This document shows positions 47,355 to 55,159 of a DNA stretch of 57,182 nt, in pieces. Source of the DNA: an uncultured Oxalobacteraceae bacterium (GTDB lineage Bacteria > Pseudomonadota > Gammaproteobacteria > Burkholderiales > Burkholderiaceae). The notes under the pieces were generated by a model that was not told the DNA's origin, did not search any database, and was given only the letters and a program-made list of their open reading frames with translations. Each line of letters opens with the position of its first letter. Within the stretch, counting starts at the first letter, position 1. The translations under genes and the position numbers were made by a program. The stretch spans positions 1-57,182 of the forward strand of contig CAMLIL010000030.1 in the NCBI GenBank assembly GCA_946480015.1, read 5' to 3'.

Positions 47355-47714
47355 GCGCTAACTCCCACATGGGGACACAGCACGCGCGCATTTTGTGCTC
47401 ATCCTGTCGCCAAGGATACGTACCTCAAGCGCCTACGGCCTGATGAGGCCAACTTGTCGAGTTCGCAGTTGCTTTTTGCAACGTCGTAAGCTGGTGCGGT
47501 CCCAGCGCAGCACCTTGACGTGCATCGCGCTCCAGTGCAACCGGGGATGCATCTTCCAAACAGGCCAAGCAATACGCTTCTTGGGCTGCGCACCGGGGGC
47601 CCCGGAGTCGAAGGAACACGCCGGCAAGTAACACCGCACACGATTGGCCGTGCTCAATAGGCGTCATCGGCCAGCGCTCAGTATCGGCAGCGTGATCCAC
47701 TGCCCGAGCGATGC
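47355..47714. other. Intergenic region between subtilase and comM
   Basis: 360 bases. An AGCAC/GTGCT hairpin (47380-47400) lies shortly after the subtilase stop but lacks a U-run. The minus strand has a short open frame (47425-47700) with no recognisable protein. I see no RNA gene or repeat. Confidence 0.35.
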
Positions 47715-49235
47715 ATGAGTTTGGCGATATTAAAGAGCCGCGCCTTGAGCGGCATGGATGCGCTGAGCGTCAGCGTGGAGGTGCACTTGGCCAACGGCCT
47801 GCCGGCGCTCCATATCGTCGGCCTGCCGGACGCGGAAGTGCGCGAATCGAAGGACCGCGTGCGCGCCGCCTTGCAGAATGCCGGCTTCAACATCCCGCCG
47901 CGCCGCATCACCGTCAATCTCGCCCCGGCCGACGTGCCGAAGGAGTCCGGCCGCTTCGATCTGCCGATCGCGCTGGGCATACTGGCTGCCTCCGGGCAAA
48001 TTCCCGGTCGCGAGCTGGACAAGTACGAATACGCCGGCGAGTTGTCCCTGTCCGGCCAATTGCGGCCGGTGCAAGGGGCGCTGGCGATGACATTTGCCAT
48101 GCAACGCCAGCACGACGGTGTCGCACGCGCGTTCATCGTGCCGAGCGCCAATGCCGACGAAGCCGCGCTGGTCAGCGAGGCTGTCATCTACCCGGCGCAA
48201 ACACTGCTGCAAGTCTGTGCGCACTTCACCGCGTTCGACGAGTCGTGCCGCTTGCGCCGCCATGTGCCGCAGCACACTGCAAGGCCATCTGCATATCCGG
48301 ATTTTGCCGACGTCAAAGGCCAGCTGGGCACCAAGCGCGCGCTCGAAGTGGCGGCGGCCGGTTCGCACAGCCTGCTGATGGTAGGCCCCCCGGGCGCCGG
48401 CAAAACCATGCTGGCGTCGCGCTTTCCCGGACTGCTGCCGGCGCTGCCGGACCAGGACGCGCTGGAGTCGGCGGCAGTGCGTTCGCTGCGCGGCGCCTTC
48501 CGTATCGAAGACTGGAAAGTGCGGCCTTTTCGCAGCCCGCATCACACCACCTCGGGTCCGGCACTGGTCGGTGGCGGCACGGTGCCGCGCCCCGGCGAAA
48601 TTTCGCTGGCCCATTGCGGCGTGCTGTTTCTGGACGAACTGCCCGAATTCGACCGGCGCGTGCTGGAAGTGCTGCGCCAGCCGATGGAGTCGGGCGAGGT
48701 GACCGTCTCGCGCGCGCTCCGCCAAGCCACCTTCCCGGCGCGCTTCCAGCTGATTGCGGCGATGAACCCCTGTCCATGCGGCTACCTCGGCCACCCATCG
48801 GGAAAGTGCCACTGCGGGGCCGACGCCGTGCTGCGCTATCAAAGCCGCATCTCCGGCCCGCTGCTGGACCGGATCGATATCCAGGTCGAGGTCAGCGCGG
48901 TGCCGGCGGCGGCGCTGTCGGCGCAAGCTGATGGCGAACCGTCGGCCGCCATCGCGGAACGCGTTTCCAGCGCCTGCCGGCGCCAGCTTGAACGACAGGG
49001 CAAGCCGAATCAGGCGCTCGGCACGCGCGAGATCGACCTGCATTGCAGGCTCGATACGCAGGGCGAGCGCATCCTGCGCGCGACGATGCAGCATCTGCAG
49101 TGGTCGGCGCGCACGTATCACCGCGTGCTGAAGGTGGCGCGCACGATCGCCGACCTGGCGGCGCTGGAGACGGTCCAGGCGGCGCATGTGTCCGAAGCGA
49201 TCCAGTACCGGCGCGCTCTGCGCCGTTCGCACTGA
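47715..49235 (+). CDS. comM: YifB/ComM family Mg-chelatase-like AAA+ ATPase
   Basis: 506 residues: N-terminal ChlI domain (about 1-165, GLPALHIVGLPDAEVRESKDRVRAAL), central AAA+ domain with Walker A GPPGAGKT, SPHHTTSGPALVGGG, Walker B LFLDELPEF, a CxC-rich PCPCGYLGH...KCHCG insertion and the C-terminal Mg-chelatase domain. ComM is a hexameric helicase that extends branch migration during natural transformation. Complete and intact. Confidence 0.95.
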   Translation: MSLAILKSRALSGMDALSVSVEVHLANGLPALHIVGLPDAEVRESKDRVRAALQNAGFNIPPRRITVNLAPADVPKESGRFDLPIALGILAASGQIPGRELDKYEYAGELSLSGQLRPVQGALAMTFAMQRQHDGVARAFIVPSANADEAALVSEAVIYPAQTLLQVCAHFTAFDESCRLRRHVPQHTARPSAYPDFADVKGQLGTKRALEVAAAGSHSLLMVGPPGAGKTMLASRFPGLLPALPDQDALESAAVRSLRGAFRIEDWKVRPFRSPHHTTSGPALVGGGTVPRPGEISLAHCGVLFLDELPEFDRRVLEVLRQPMESGEVTVSRALRQATFPARFQLIAAMNPCPCGYLGHPSGKCHCGADAVLRYQSRISGPLLDRIDIQVEVSAVPAAALSAQADGEPSAAIAERVSSACRRQLERQGKPNQALGTREIDLHCRLDTQGERILRATMQHLQWSARTYHRVLKVARTIADLAALETVQAAHVSEAIQYRRALRRSH

Positions 49236-49393
49236 AGGTCGATCGGCGCAGTGCTCTTCCGTGACCATTGGTCCGCGTCGAGGATTCATCGCTTCGCCTC
49301 CATCGCCAACACTTCGCGGATCCTGACATCGCCTGTCCCCCGGCGCCGCCATACTGCAATAAAAATCACGCATCACCAGGGAAGGAATTCAAG

Positions 49394-50662
49394 ATGGTCC
49401 GATTGAAGGCGGCAGACAATGTAGGGGGGCGGCAAGCCGCGCACGACGCCGGCGACAGCCATAAGGCGGAACCCTCGGCCAGGCCGTCCAAGCGCCTCGC
49501 GCATGACGCCCGCCTGAAACAGCTGTCACCCCGCGCCGCCAGCGGGCTGGCGGACGCCCCTTCCCAAGCGCGCGTCAGGTCTGCGCCGCCGGGCCGTAGC
49601 ACCGGGCGCGACGAGGCGGCCGACGACCATGCGCAGCCGCCGGCTGCGTCGTTCGCGGCGCGCGCGTCGAGTCTGGCAGGCAAGGCGCTCAAACTGTCTT
49701 GGCGCACCTACGTCGGGGTGGCTGCCGTCGCCGCCGGCTATGGCGCGGTGAGACAGGCCGGCATCGCGAGGTCGCGCAGCGCTGGCAGCGCGCCCGGCGC
49801 CGGAGCCCTGATCGACTTGCCGACCGTGTACCAGGCCAGAGCGGACGTCTTGCAACGCCACGGCAAGTACATTCCGGCCGATAGCGCCTGCCATGCGATC
49901 GAACCGCAGATCACCTTGGATTTGCCGTCTGGCAAACGGGGGTACCTCAACCGCCACAAAGATAAACCGGTCAGGCTGGCGATACGGGAAGGACTGCCGC
50001 GCAATGTCGGGGCGCATACGGCGCGCCACGAGTTCCTGCACTGCTTTTGCCACGCCGATATCGTGTTGTGGATGGGGCGCAGTCCGCACGGGGAAACCGT
50101 CGAGGAATCCATTACGGAGCATTATGCCGACCAGTTTCCCGATCATCCCAATACGATGAATATTGGGGATTTGCCGCTGGCCAACGGCAAGGTCGGAGTG
50201 GAGGCGGCAGCCGAGCTCGAACGCGTGGTCGGCAAGAAGACCCTGGAACGCGCCTACTTCAAAGGCGATCCGCGCGCCATCCAGAAAGTGGGCGAGGCCG
50301 TGGTCAACATTTGGCCCAAGCGGGCATCGGGGATGGCGTGGGCCGGCATCTTCAGGTTGCAGGGGCAAACCGCACGGCAAATGGCGCTGGCCGAGTGCTT
50401 TGTTGGCGCGTCGCTGCTCTACACCGGTAAGCCGCCGGAAGATGGGGCGATCAAGGCCTACCACCTCATGCCAATTGGCCGGTTCGCGGACATTTCGCAG
50501 TCGCAGCTGTCGGCGATGCGCCGCCAGGCCGAAGCGGCGCAAGCCAAGCACGGGGCCACCTTCGACCAGGCATTCTGCAACTGGGAGACGAGCGGGCAAC
50601 AACGGGCGATGGACAAGATCGCCCCCGCCCTGCATGCGAACTGGCAACCCGTGCTCCGATAA
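49394..50662 (+). CDS. Zincin-like HEXXH protein with disordered N-terminus
   Basis: 422 residues from ATG 49394, which has GGGAAGG upstream. Residues 1-95 are polar, low-complexity and probably disordered; a hydrophobic stretch (about 103-120, SWRTYVGVAAVAAGYGAV) could insert in a membrane. The centre holds a zinc-protease motif HEFLH at 212-216 with acidic EESITEHYADQ (238-248) downstream as candidate third ligand. No signal peptide. The layout (disordered start plus catalytic zincin) resembles secreted effectors, but no secretion system is in the window. I do not recognise the family. Confidence 0.75.
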   Translation: MVRLKAADNVGGRQAAHDAGDSHKAEPSARPSKRLAHDARLKQLSPRAASGLADAPSQARVRSAPPGRSTGRDEAADDHAQPPAASFAARASSLAGKALKLSWRTYVGVAAVAAGYGAVRQAGIARSRSAGSAPGAGALIDLPTVYQARADVLQRHGKYIPADSACHAIEPQITLDLPSGKRGYLNRHKDKPVRLAIREGLPRNVGAHTARHEFLHCFCHADIVLWMGRSPHGETVEESITEHYADQFPDHPNTMNIGDLPLANGKVGVEAAAELERVVGKKTLERAYFKGDPRAIQKVGEAVVNIWPKRASGMAWAGIFRLQGQTARQMALAECFVGASLLYTGKPPEDGAIKAYHLMPIGRFADISQSQLSAMRRQAEAAQAKHGATFDQAFCNWETSGQQRAMDKIAPALHANWQPVLR

Positions 50663-50713
50663 GGCGATGGCACGCTGACGGCGAGCAAAAGGGCGGGCCG
50701 GGCAGCGGCAAGC

Positions 50714-51118
50714 CTATGCCGGCCAATGGGCCGCCTGATAGCGGTATTCCTGCGTCAGCCCGCCGTAACCATACGACGCCGCGCGCACATCCTGCACATA
50801 GATATAGCTCTCGTCGTGCAGGTCGCCCAGGATGCGTGCGAAGCCGTCGAACGCTTCCCGGATGTAGCGCGCTTTCTCGTCCTTCGTGTTGGTCTCGTCG
50901 GTGATCTTGATATCGAAATAGAAGCTGCGCTTGCCCTGCTCGGCGAGCGTGCGCCCTCCTACCACCCAGCTGTCCGGGTCCACATAGTCGATGGCAATCG
51001 ACGTCACCTCGCGCTTCTTGCCGAGAATTCGGACCGTCAGGTCCAGCAGCAGCCCGGCAATCTGCCCGGTGAGTTCAGGAGTTTTTACAGCGCTGACTTT
51101 GACGTTCAGGATCGGCAT
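50714..51118 (-). CDS. Tautomerase superfamily protein
   Basis: 134 residues starting MPILNVKVSAVKT, so Pro2 is the catalytic N-terminal proline of the tautomerase superfamily. The length equals two fused 4-oxalocrotonate-tautomerase-like beta-alpha-beta units (second around RSFYFDIKITDETNT...YIREAFDGFARIL). ATG 51118 follows GGAGG; the longer start is rejected. The substrate is unknown. Regulated in all likelihood by the MarR protein encoded upstream, because both genes carry the same operator. Confidence 0.85.
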   Translation of the reverse strand: MPILNVKVSAVKTPELTGQIAGLLLDLTVRILGKKREVTSIAIDYVDPDSWVVGGRTLAEQGKRSFYFDIKITDETNTKDEKARYIREAFDGFARILGDLHDESYIYVQDVRAASYGYGGLTQEYRYQAAHWPA

Positions 51119-51130
51119 TACTTCCTCCAT

Positions 51131-51146
51131 TTAGTTAGCTATGCAA
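51131..51146 (-). promoter_or_regulatory. MarR operator copy at the tautomerase promoter
   Basis: TTAGTTAGCTATGCAA, identical to the sequence in front of marR at 51602. With the following bases it forms AGTT-8-AACT, an imperfect palindrome typical of MarR sites. A TATAAA hexamer (51150-51155, minus) lies just upstream of it. Confidence 0.75.
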
Positions 51147-51165
51147 CTATTTATACAAAAAAAAA

Positions 51166-51582
51166 TCAGTTGAGCGCGGTGCGGGTGTTCTTGACCTTGC
51201 CGACCACGTCGCTGAATTCATCAATGCCCAGCTCCTTCTTGAGCCGGCGTGTTACATCGCCGCTGGCGGCGTTGAGCTGCTGCTGCATGGCGCGCGCTCC
51301 GCTGGTCGGAAAAATGGCCAGTTCGCGCGCATCATTGACGGTGCTGTGACGCTCCACCAGAGCCAGCTTCTGCAAGCCGTCCAGCACGCGCGTGGCGGTC
51401 GGCCGCTGAATGACCATCCGGCGCGCCAGTTCGCTTTGCAGCAGCCCCGGCTGATCGAGCACCAGCCGCAGCATGAACGCCTGCGACGGCGTCAGTCCAA
51501 ACGGCTTGAACGCTTTGGTCCATTCGCGCTCGAGTACGCGCGCCAGCGCGGTGGTGTTGAAGTAGAGGCATTGATCAAACAT
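51166..51582 (-). CDS. MarR family transcriptional regulator
   Basis: 138 residues from ATG 51582. Winged-helix MarR fold: LTPSQAFMLRLVLDQPGLLQSELARRMVIQRPTATRVLDGLQKLALVERHSTVNDARELAIFPT (recognition helix around QRPTATRVLDGL, wing DARELAI). TATAGT ends six bases before the ATG, so the transcript may begin at the start codon (leaderless). It likely represses itself and the tautomerase gene through the shared 16-bp operator; the ligand is unknown. Confidence 0.9.
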   Translation of the reverse strand: MFDQCLYFNTTALARVLEREWTKAFKPFGLTPSQAFMLRLVLDQPGLLQSELARRMVIQRPTATRVLDGLQKLALVERHSTVNDARELAIFPTSGARAMQQQLNAASGDVTRRLKKELGIDEFSDVVGKVKNTRTALN

Positions 51583-51588
51583 GAACTC

Positions 51589-51617
51589 ACTATAGACCAC
51601 ATTAGTTAGCTATGCAA
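51589..51617 (-). promoter_or_regulatory. marR promoter overlapped by operator
   Basis: TTGCAT (51612-51617) and TATAGT (51589-51594) with a 17-base spacer, on the minus strand. The -35 lies inside the operator copy TTAGTTAGCTATGCAA (51602-51617), so repressor binding would block RNA polymerase. Confidence 0.75.
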
Positions 51618-51676
51618 TTACTTCTTGGATGACCGCCAGGCGACCGTTCCGGCGCCAGTCCTGCTACCATTGCTTC

Positions 51677-52219
51677 ATGCGACTTCCGATCAAATCCCTG
51701 TGCCTTAGCCTGTGCGCCGCCAGCCTGCTGGCGGCCTGCAGCCCGAAATACAACTGGCGCGACTACAGCAGCCAGGACGCCCCATACCGCGTGATGTTTC
51801 CCGATAAGCCCGCCACCCACACACGCTCGATCAACCTGGACGGCATGACGGTCAACATGACGATGGCCGCCGCCCGGGTGGACGGCACCATGTTCGCCGT
51901 CGGCAGCGGCGAAGCGCCCGACGACGCCAAGGCCGAAGCGGCCGTGGCCGCCATGAAAACGGCCATGGTGCGCAATCTGGGCGCCACCATCAAGAGCGAA
52001 AAGGCCGGCAAGGCGTCGGCCTCGACCGGGTCGGGCAGCGCGCGCAGCAGCGCCATCGATATCGACGCGGCCGGAGTGCAGAACGGCCAGCCGATGCGCC
52101 TGATCGGCCACTTCGAGTCGCGCAACAAGCGCTTCTATCAGGTGGTGGTGATCGGGCGGCAGAAGGAGGTGTCGGACGAGCAGGTCGAGATGTTCCTGTC
52201 CTCGTTCAAGCTGATCTGA
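51677..52219 (+). CDS. Hypothetical lipoprotein
   Basis: 180 residues from ATG 51677 with signal peptide and lipobox LAAC (MRLPIKSLCLSLCAASLLAACSPKYNWRDY). The mature part has YRVMFPDKPATHTRSINLDGMTVNMTMAAARVDGTMFAVGSG and a C-terminal FYQVVVIGRQKEVSDEQVEMFLSSFKLI. Likely an outer- or inner-membrane anchored protein of unknown role; related proteins occur in Oxalobacteraceae. Confidence 0.8.
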   Translation: MRLPIKSLCLSLCAASLLAACSPKYNWRDYSSQDAPYRVMFPDKPATHTRSINLDGMTVNMTMAAARVDGTMFAVGSGEAPDDAKAEAAVAAMKTAMVRNLGATIKSEKAGKASASTGSGSARSSAIDIDAAGVQNGQPMRLIGHFESRNKRFYQVVVIGRQKEVSDEQVEMFLSSFKLI

Positions 52220-52269
52220 CGGCCGGGCGGGCCGATGTCATGGCGCGTCCCGGGCTGGCGTCAGCGGGT

Positions 52270-52307
52270 GTCATGACGCGCGCACGTTTGGGTGCGTGCG
52301 ACATGAC
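52270..52307. repeat. Long imperfect hairpin
   Basis: Sixteen-base arms (52270-52285 and 52292-52307) pair at 14 of 16 positions around a 6-base loop; the arms begin GTCATG and end CATGAC. It lies between the lipoprotein gene and the DUF1840 gene, without a U-run, so it may be a transcript 3' end structure or regulatory element. Confidence 0.5.
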
Positions 52308-52364
52308 TTCGGGCATAAGTTCGTGTTATCGTTGTGTCATCAACCGCACAACAGAAAGTTCCTT

Positions 52365-52709
52365 ATGTTAGTTAAATTTACATCCAGGGCCGCAGCGGAA
52401 GTACTGATGTACAAGGAACACGCCAAGCGCATCCTCGAACTGCTGCACAAAGACGTGGACCGGGGCGTGATCACGGCCGAAGAGGCGCCGAAAGCGATCA
52501 GGCTGCTGGAAAACGAGATTGCGGAAGTGCGCGCGCATGCGGCGACTGAAGAGCTCAAACGCGATGTCGTGGCCCACCACAACGAGCAGGGGGACGACCA
52601 CGATCACGAAGAAATCCAGGTGGTCAGCTTCCCTACCCGCGCTTATCCGCTGCTGGAAATGCTGCGCGCGGCGCGCGATACCGGGTACGACGTCCTCTGG
52701 GGCGTGTAA
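52365..52709 (+). CDS. DUF1840 family protein
   Basis: 114 residues from ATG 52365 (MLVKFTSRAAAEVLMY). Typical DUF1840: short beta/helix start with metal-like KFTSRAAAEVLMYKEHAKRILELLHKD, an acidic/His-rich stretch (NEQGDDHDHEEIQVVSFPTRAYPLLEMLRAA). Function unknown; widespread in Betaproteobacteria. Confidence 0.85.
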   Translation: MLVKFTSRAAAEVLMYKEHAKRILELLHKDVDRGVITAEEAPKAIRLLENEIAEVRAHAATEELKRDVVAHHNEQGDDHDHEEIQVVSFPTRAYPLLEMLRAARDTGYDVLWGV

Positions 52710-52722
52710 GCGACTGGAGCGC

Positions 52723-53424
52723 TCAGGTCAGCACGGCCGCCGCCGGCACGGGCTGATCCTGGCGCAGCATGCGCGCATACAGCAGGCCGACGATCGCGCT
52801 GGCGATCCAGATCGACCACAGGGTATGGGTGAGGAAATGCGCACCACGCATTTGCTGCACCCAGCCAACCGCGAAGCCCACCATCAGCAAGCTTGCGCCC
52901 ACCATGGCCCCCGTGCGCGGCCGGTGCGGCAACCAGAACACCATCGCCGACATCAGCCATAAGGCACTGGACGCATGCCCGGCGGGCATGCAGTGTCCCG
53001 CGGGCGCGCCCGGCGTGACCGCCTGCAGCAAGCGCACATAGCGTTCGGTGCCGCCGAAATCGATCAGGTCCCACGGACAGTGGGAGGCGCTCAGGTACTT
53101 CAGACAACTGATCGTGAGCGGCACCAGCAGCGCCGACAGCGCGACCACGCGCAGGCGCTCGCGCCACCATTGCGGCAGCGCTTTCAAGGGACGCACCGCG
53201 TCCCACGCCATCGGCAGCATCAGGCACGCGGCCAGCACCTGCGACAGGGCGCGCAGGAAGCTGTGGTTGAACGATTCGGCGAACCAGGTGTGCCGCCACG
53301 GGAAGCTGCGGCTGGACTGATCGTACATGAGGCGCGCCAGCGTGAAGTCGATGTCGGTGTAGGTGCCGATCCACACGATGACGATGGCGCTGGTCAGGAA
53401 CGCGAACAGGATCCGGTTACGCAT
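52723..53424 (-). CDS. PAP2 family phosphatase, probably lipid A or undecaprenyl-related
   Basis: 233 residues with about six membrane helices. Phosphatase motifs: KYLSASHCPWDL (C1 region), PAGHASSALWLMS (C2, PSGH-like) and MRGAHFLTHTLWSIW (C3). In C3 the His is kept while the usual following Asp is His. The gene overlaps the eptA stop by 8 bases, and such eptA-linked PAP2 enzymes usually act on lipid A phosphates; substrate inferred from context. Confidence 0.85.
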   Translation of the reverse strand: MRNRILFAFLTSAIVIVWIGTYTDIDFTLARLMYDQSSRSFPWRHTWFAESFNHSFLRALSQVLAACLMLPMAWDAVRPLKALPQWWRERLRVVALSALLVPLTISCLKYLSASHCPWDLIDFGGTERYVRLLQAVTPGAPAGHCMPAGHASSALWLMSAMVFWLPHRPRTGAMVGASLLMVGFAVGWVQQMRGAHFLTHTLWSIWIASAIVGLLYARMLRQDQPVPAAAVLT

Positions 53425-55060
53425 TTTTTGTGCACGGGCTGAAGATGTCGAGATGCGGGTTGTAGACCGTGGTCGTGACACTCAACATGCCAAGCACCGA
53501 GTGAAACACGTTATCGTGCGAGAAGGGCTGGCTGGCGCGCGCGGCCAGGCAGCGCTGGTCGATATGAAAGCGCGAGGCGAAACCGTCCGAGAGCCACATC
53601 ATCATCGGCACGGCACGCTGCTCGTTGGGCGAGATTATGTAGGGCGCGCCGTGCAGGTACATGTTTTTTTCTCCAAGCGATTCGCCGTGGTCGGAGAAGT
53701 ACATCATGGCCGTGTTGACCTTGTCCTGCGCGGCGCTTTTCTTGAGCAGCTCGATGGTCTGGTTGAGGAAGTGGTCGGTGTACAGGATGGTGTTGTCGTA
53801 GGCTGCGACGATGGACTCGCGGCTGCAGGTTTGCAGCTCGCTGGTCTGGCACACGGGCGTGAAGCGGCGGAATGCGGCCGGATAGCGTTTGTCGTATTCG
53901 GGTCCATGGCTGCCCTTCTGGTGCAGCACCACCACCAGGTCGTCCTTGGCGTCGCGGATGATCTCCGGCAGGCGGTCGAGCAGACGCTCGTCGTAGCATT
54001 CGTCGCCGACGCACCAGCGGTTGCCGGGCTCGGGGCGCGACAGGTCTTCGTAGGCAACCCGGTCGCATGCGCCCTTGCAGCCGGAATTGTTATCGCGCCA
54101 GAGCACCTTGAAACCGGCGTGGGAGAGGACGTCGAGCAGCCCTTCCTGGCTGCGTGCCTTGCGGTCCGAATAGTCTTCGCGGCCCATGGCCGAGAACAGG
54201 CAAGGCAGCGAGACGGCGGTGGCGGTGCCGCACGATTGAACATCCGTGAAGTTGACCAGCCCACTCTGGCGCGCCAGCTCGGGATTGGTGACGCGTGCAT
54301 AACCGTTCAACGAGAAATTTGCGGCGCGCGCGGTTTCGCCGACCACAATCACCGTGACTGAACGCTGCCCGTTGCCAGCCATGGCGACGCTGCGCACCGC
54401 GTCGGTTCCGAGCGGCGCCACCACGATGGCCGAGGCGTCTTCCTTTTGCTTGAAGTAGGAGTGCACCGCTTGCAGGTAGTTGGTCGGCGTGAGCAAAAAC
54501 CGCAGCTCGCGGTGTTCGCGCAGGGCCGGCGCGAGCGATTTGAAAAAGGCGAACAGCAGCGCGGCGATGAGCAGGGCCGAGATGCCGACGATGCCGGCCT
54601 TCAGACCGAGGTCGCGGCGCCAGCTGGGATAGACCAGGCGGACCCGCCAGACGGCAACCGACGGCAGCACGCCAAGCAGGCAGATGGTCAGGATCAGGCG
54701 CGGATTGAGCAGTTCGCGCGCTTCGCGCACATCGGTCTCGAACAGGTTTTGCACCATCGAGCGGTCGATCTGGGTGCCGTAGTGATTCATGAAGTAGCTG
54801 GTGGCCGCGGTGGCGACGAACAGTGTCACCAGCACCGGCTTGAGCAGATAGCGGAAGTTGACCAGTGTGAGGAAGGCGTTGAACAGCAGAACGATCAGCA
54901 GGAAACTGCCGAGGTAGAGCGGCAGGTTGGTCAAACTAAAGTTGCCGGTGGCATCAAAAAACGAGCGCCAAAAGCTCGTGTTGTAGGCGAGCACCAGGAA
55001 CGTCGATGCGATCAGGGTAAATGCCGCTGCATTCACTTGCGGCGCAGTGTTAATTTTCAA
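53417..55060 (-). CDS. eptA: Phosphoethanolamine--lipid A transferase
   Basis: 547 residues: N-terminal membrane domain of five helices (about 12-175) and a periplasmic sulfatase-fold domain. Nucleophile T243 in VVVGETARAANFSLNGYARVTNP, disulfide-forming cysteines around CGTATAVSLPCLFSAMGREDY and CKGACDR, and the metal site SDHGESLGEKNMYLHG. It adds phosphoethanolamine to lipid A, lowering cationic peptide binding. It lies downstream of the PmrAB-like pair, and a PmrA-box-like repeat is upstream. Confidence 0.95.
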   Translation of the reverse strand: MKINTAPQVNAAAFTLIASTFLVLAYNTSFWRSFFDATGNFSLTNLPLYLGSFLLIVLLFNAFLTLVNFRYLLKPVLVTLFVATAATSYFMNHYGTQIDRSMVQNLFETDVREARELLNPRLILTICLLGVLPSVAVWRVRLVYPSWRRDLGLKAGIVGISALLIAALLFAFFKSLAPALREHRELRFLLTPTNYLQAVHSYFKQKEDASAIVVAPLGTDAVRSVAMAGNGQRSVTVIVVGETARAANFSLNGYARVTNPELARQSGLVNFTDVQSCGTATAVSLPCLFSAMGREDYSDRKARSQEGLLDVLSHAGFKVLWRDNNSGCKGACDRVAYEDLSRPEPGNRWCVGDECYDERLLDRLPEIIRDAKDDLVVVLHQKGSHGPEYDKRYPAAFRRFTPVCQTSELQTCSRESIVAAYDNTILYTDHFLNQTIELLKKSAAQDKVNTAMMYFSDHGESLGEKNMYLHGAPYIISPNEQRAVPMMMWLSDGFASRFHIDQRCLAARASQPFSHDNVFHSVLGMLSVTTTVYNPHLDIFSPCTKNA

Positions 55061-55142
55061 ACCAGTATCCTCAAGGCAATGCGGCGGCCAAGGCGCGGCC
55101 GCTCACATCGGTTCAAGATACCTTGCGTAACATCAAATCGAT

Positions 55143-55159
55143 GTAAAGCCGCCGTTAAG
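55143..55159 (-). promoter_or_regulatory. PmrA-box-like element upstream of eptA
   Basis: On the minus strand CTTAAC-GGCGG-CTTTAC, two hexamers five bases apart, similar to the PmrA direct repeat (CTTAAT-N5-CTTAAT). It overlaps the sensor kinase stop codon and is about 82 bases upstream of the eptA start. Confidence 0.6.

Noticed and set aside
45053..47650. 12-base repeat CACGATTGGCCG at 45053-45064 and 47639-47650, flanking the subtilase cassette
   Set aside because: Tempting as an attachment or duplication site, but a 12-base match is expected by chance many times in a window this size, and no recombinase is nearby.
47425..47700. Minus-strand frame of 91 codons between the subtilase and comM genes
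   Set aside because: No Shine-Dalgarno, no recognisable family and several alternative overlapping frames of equal quality; not supported as a gene.
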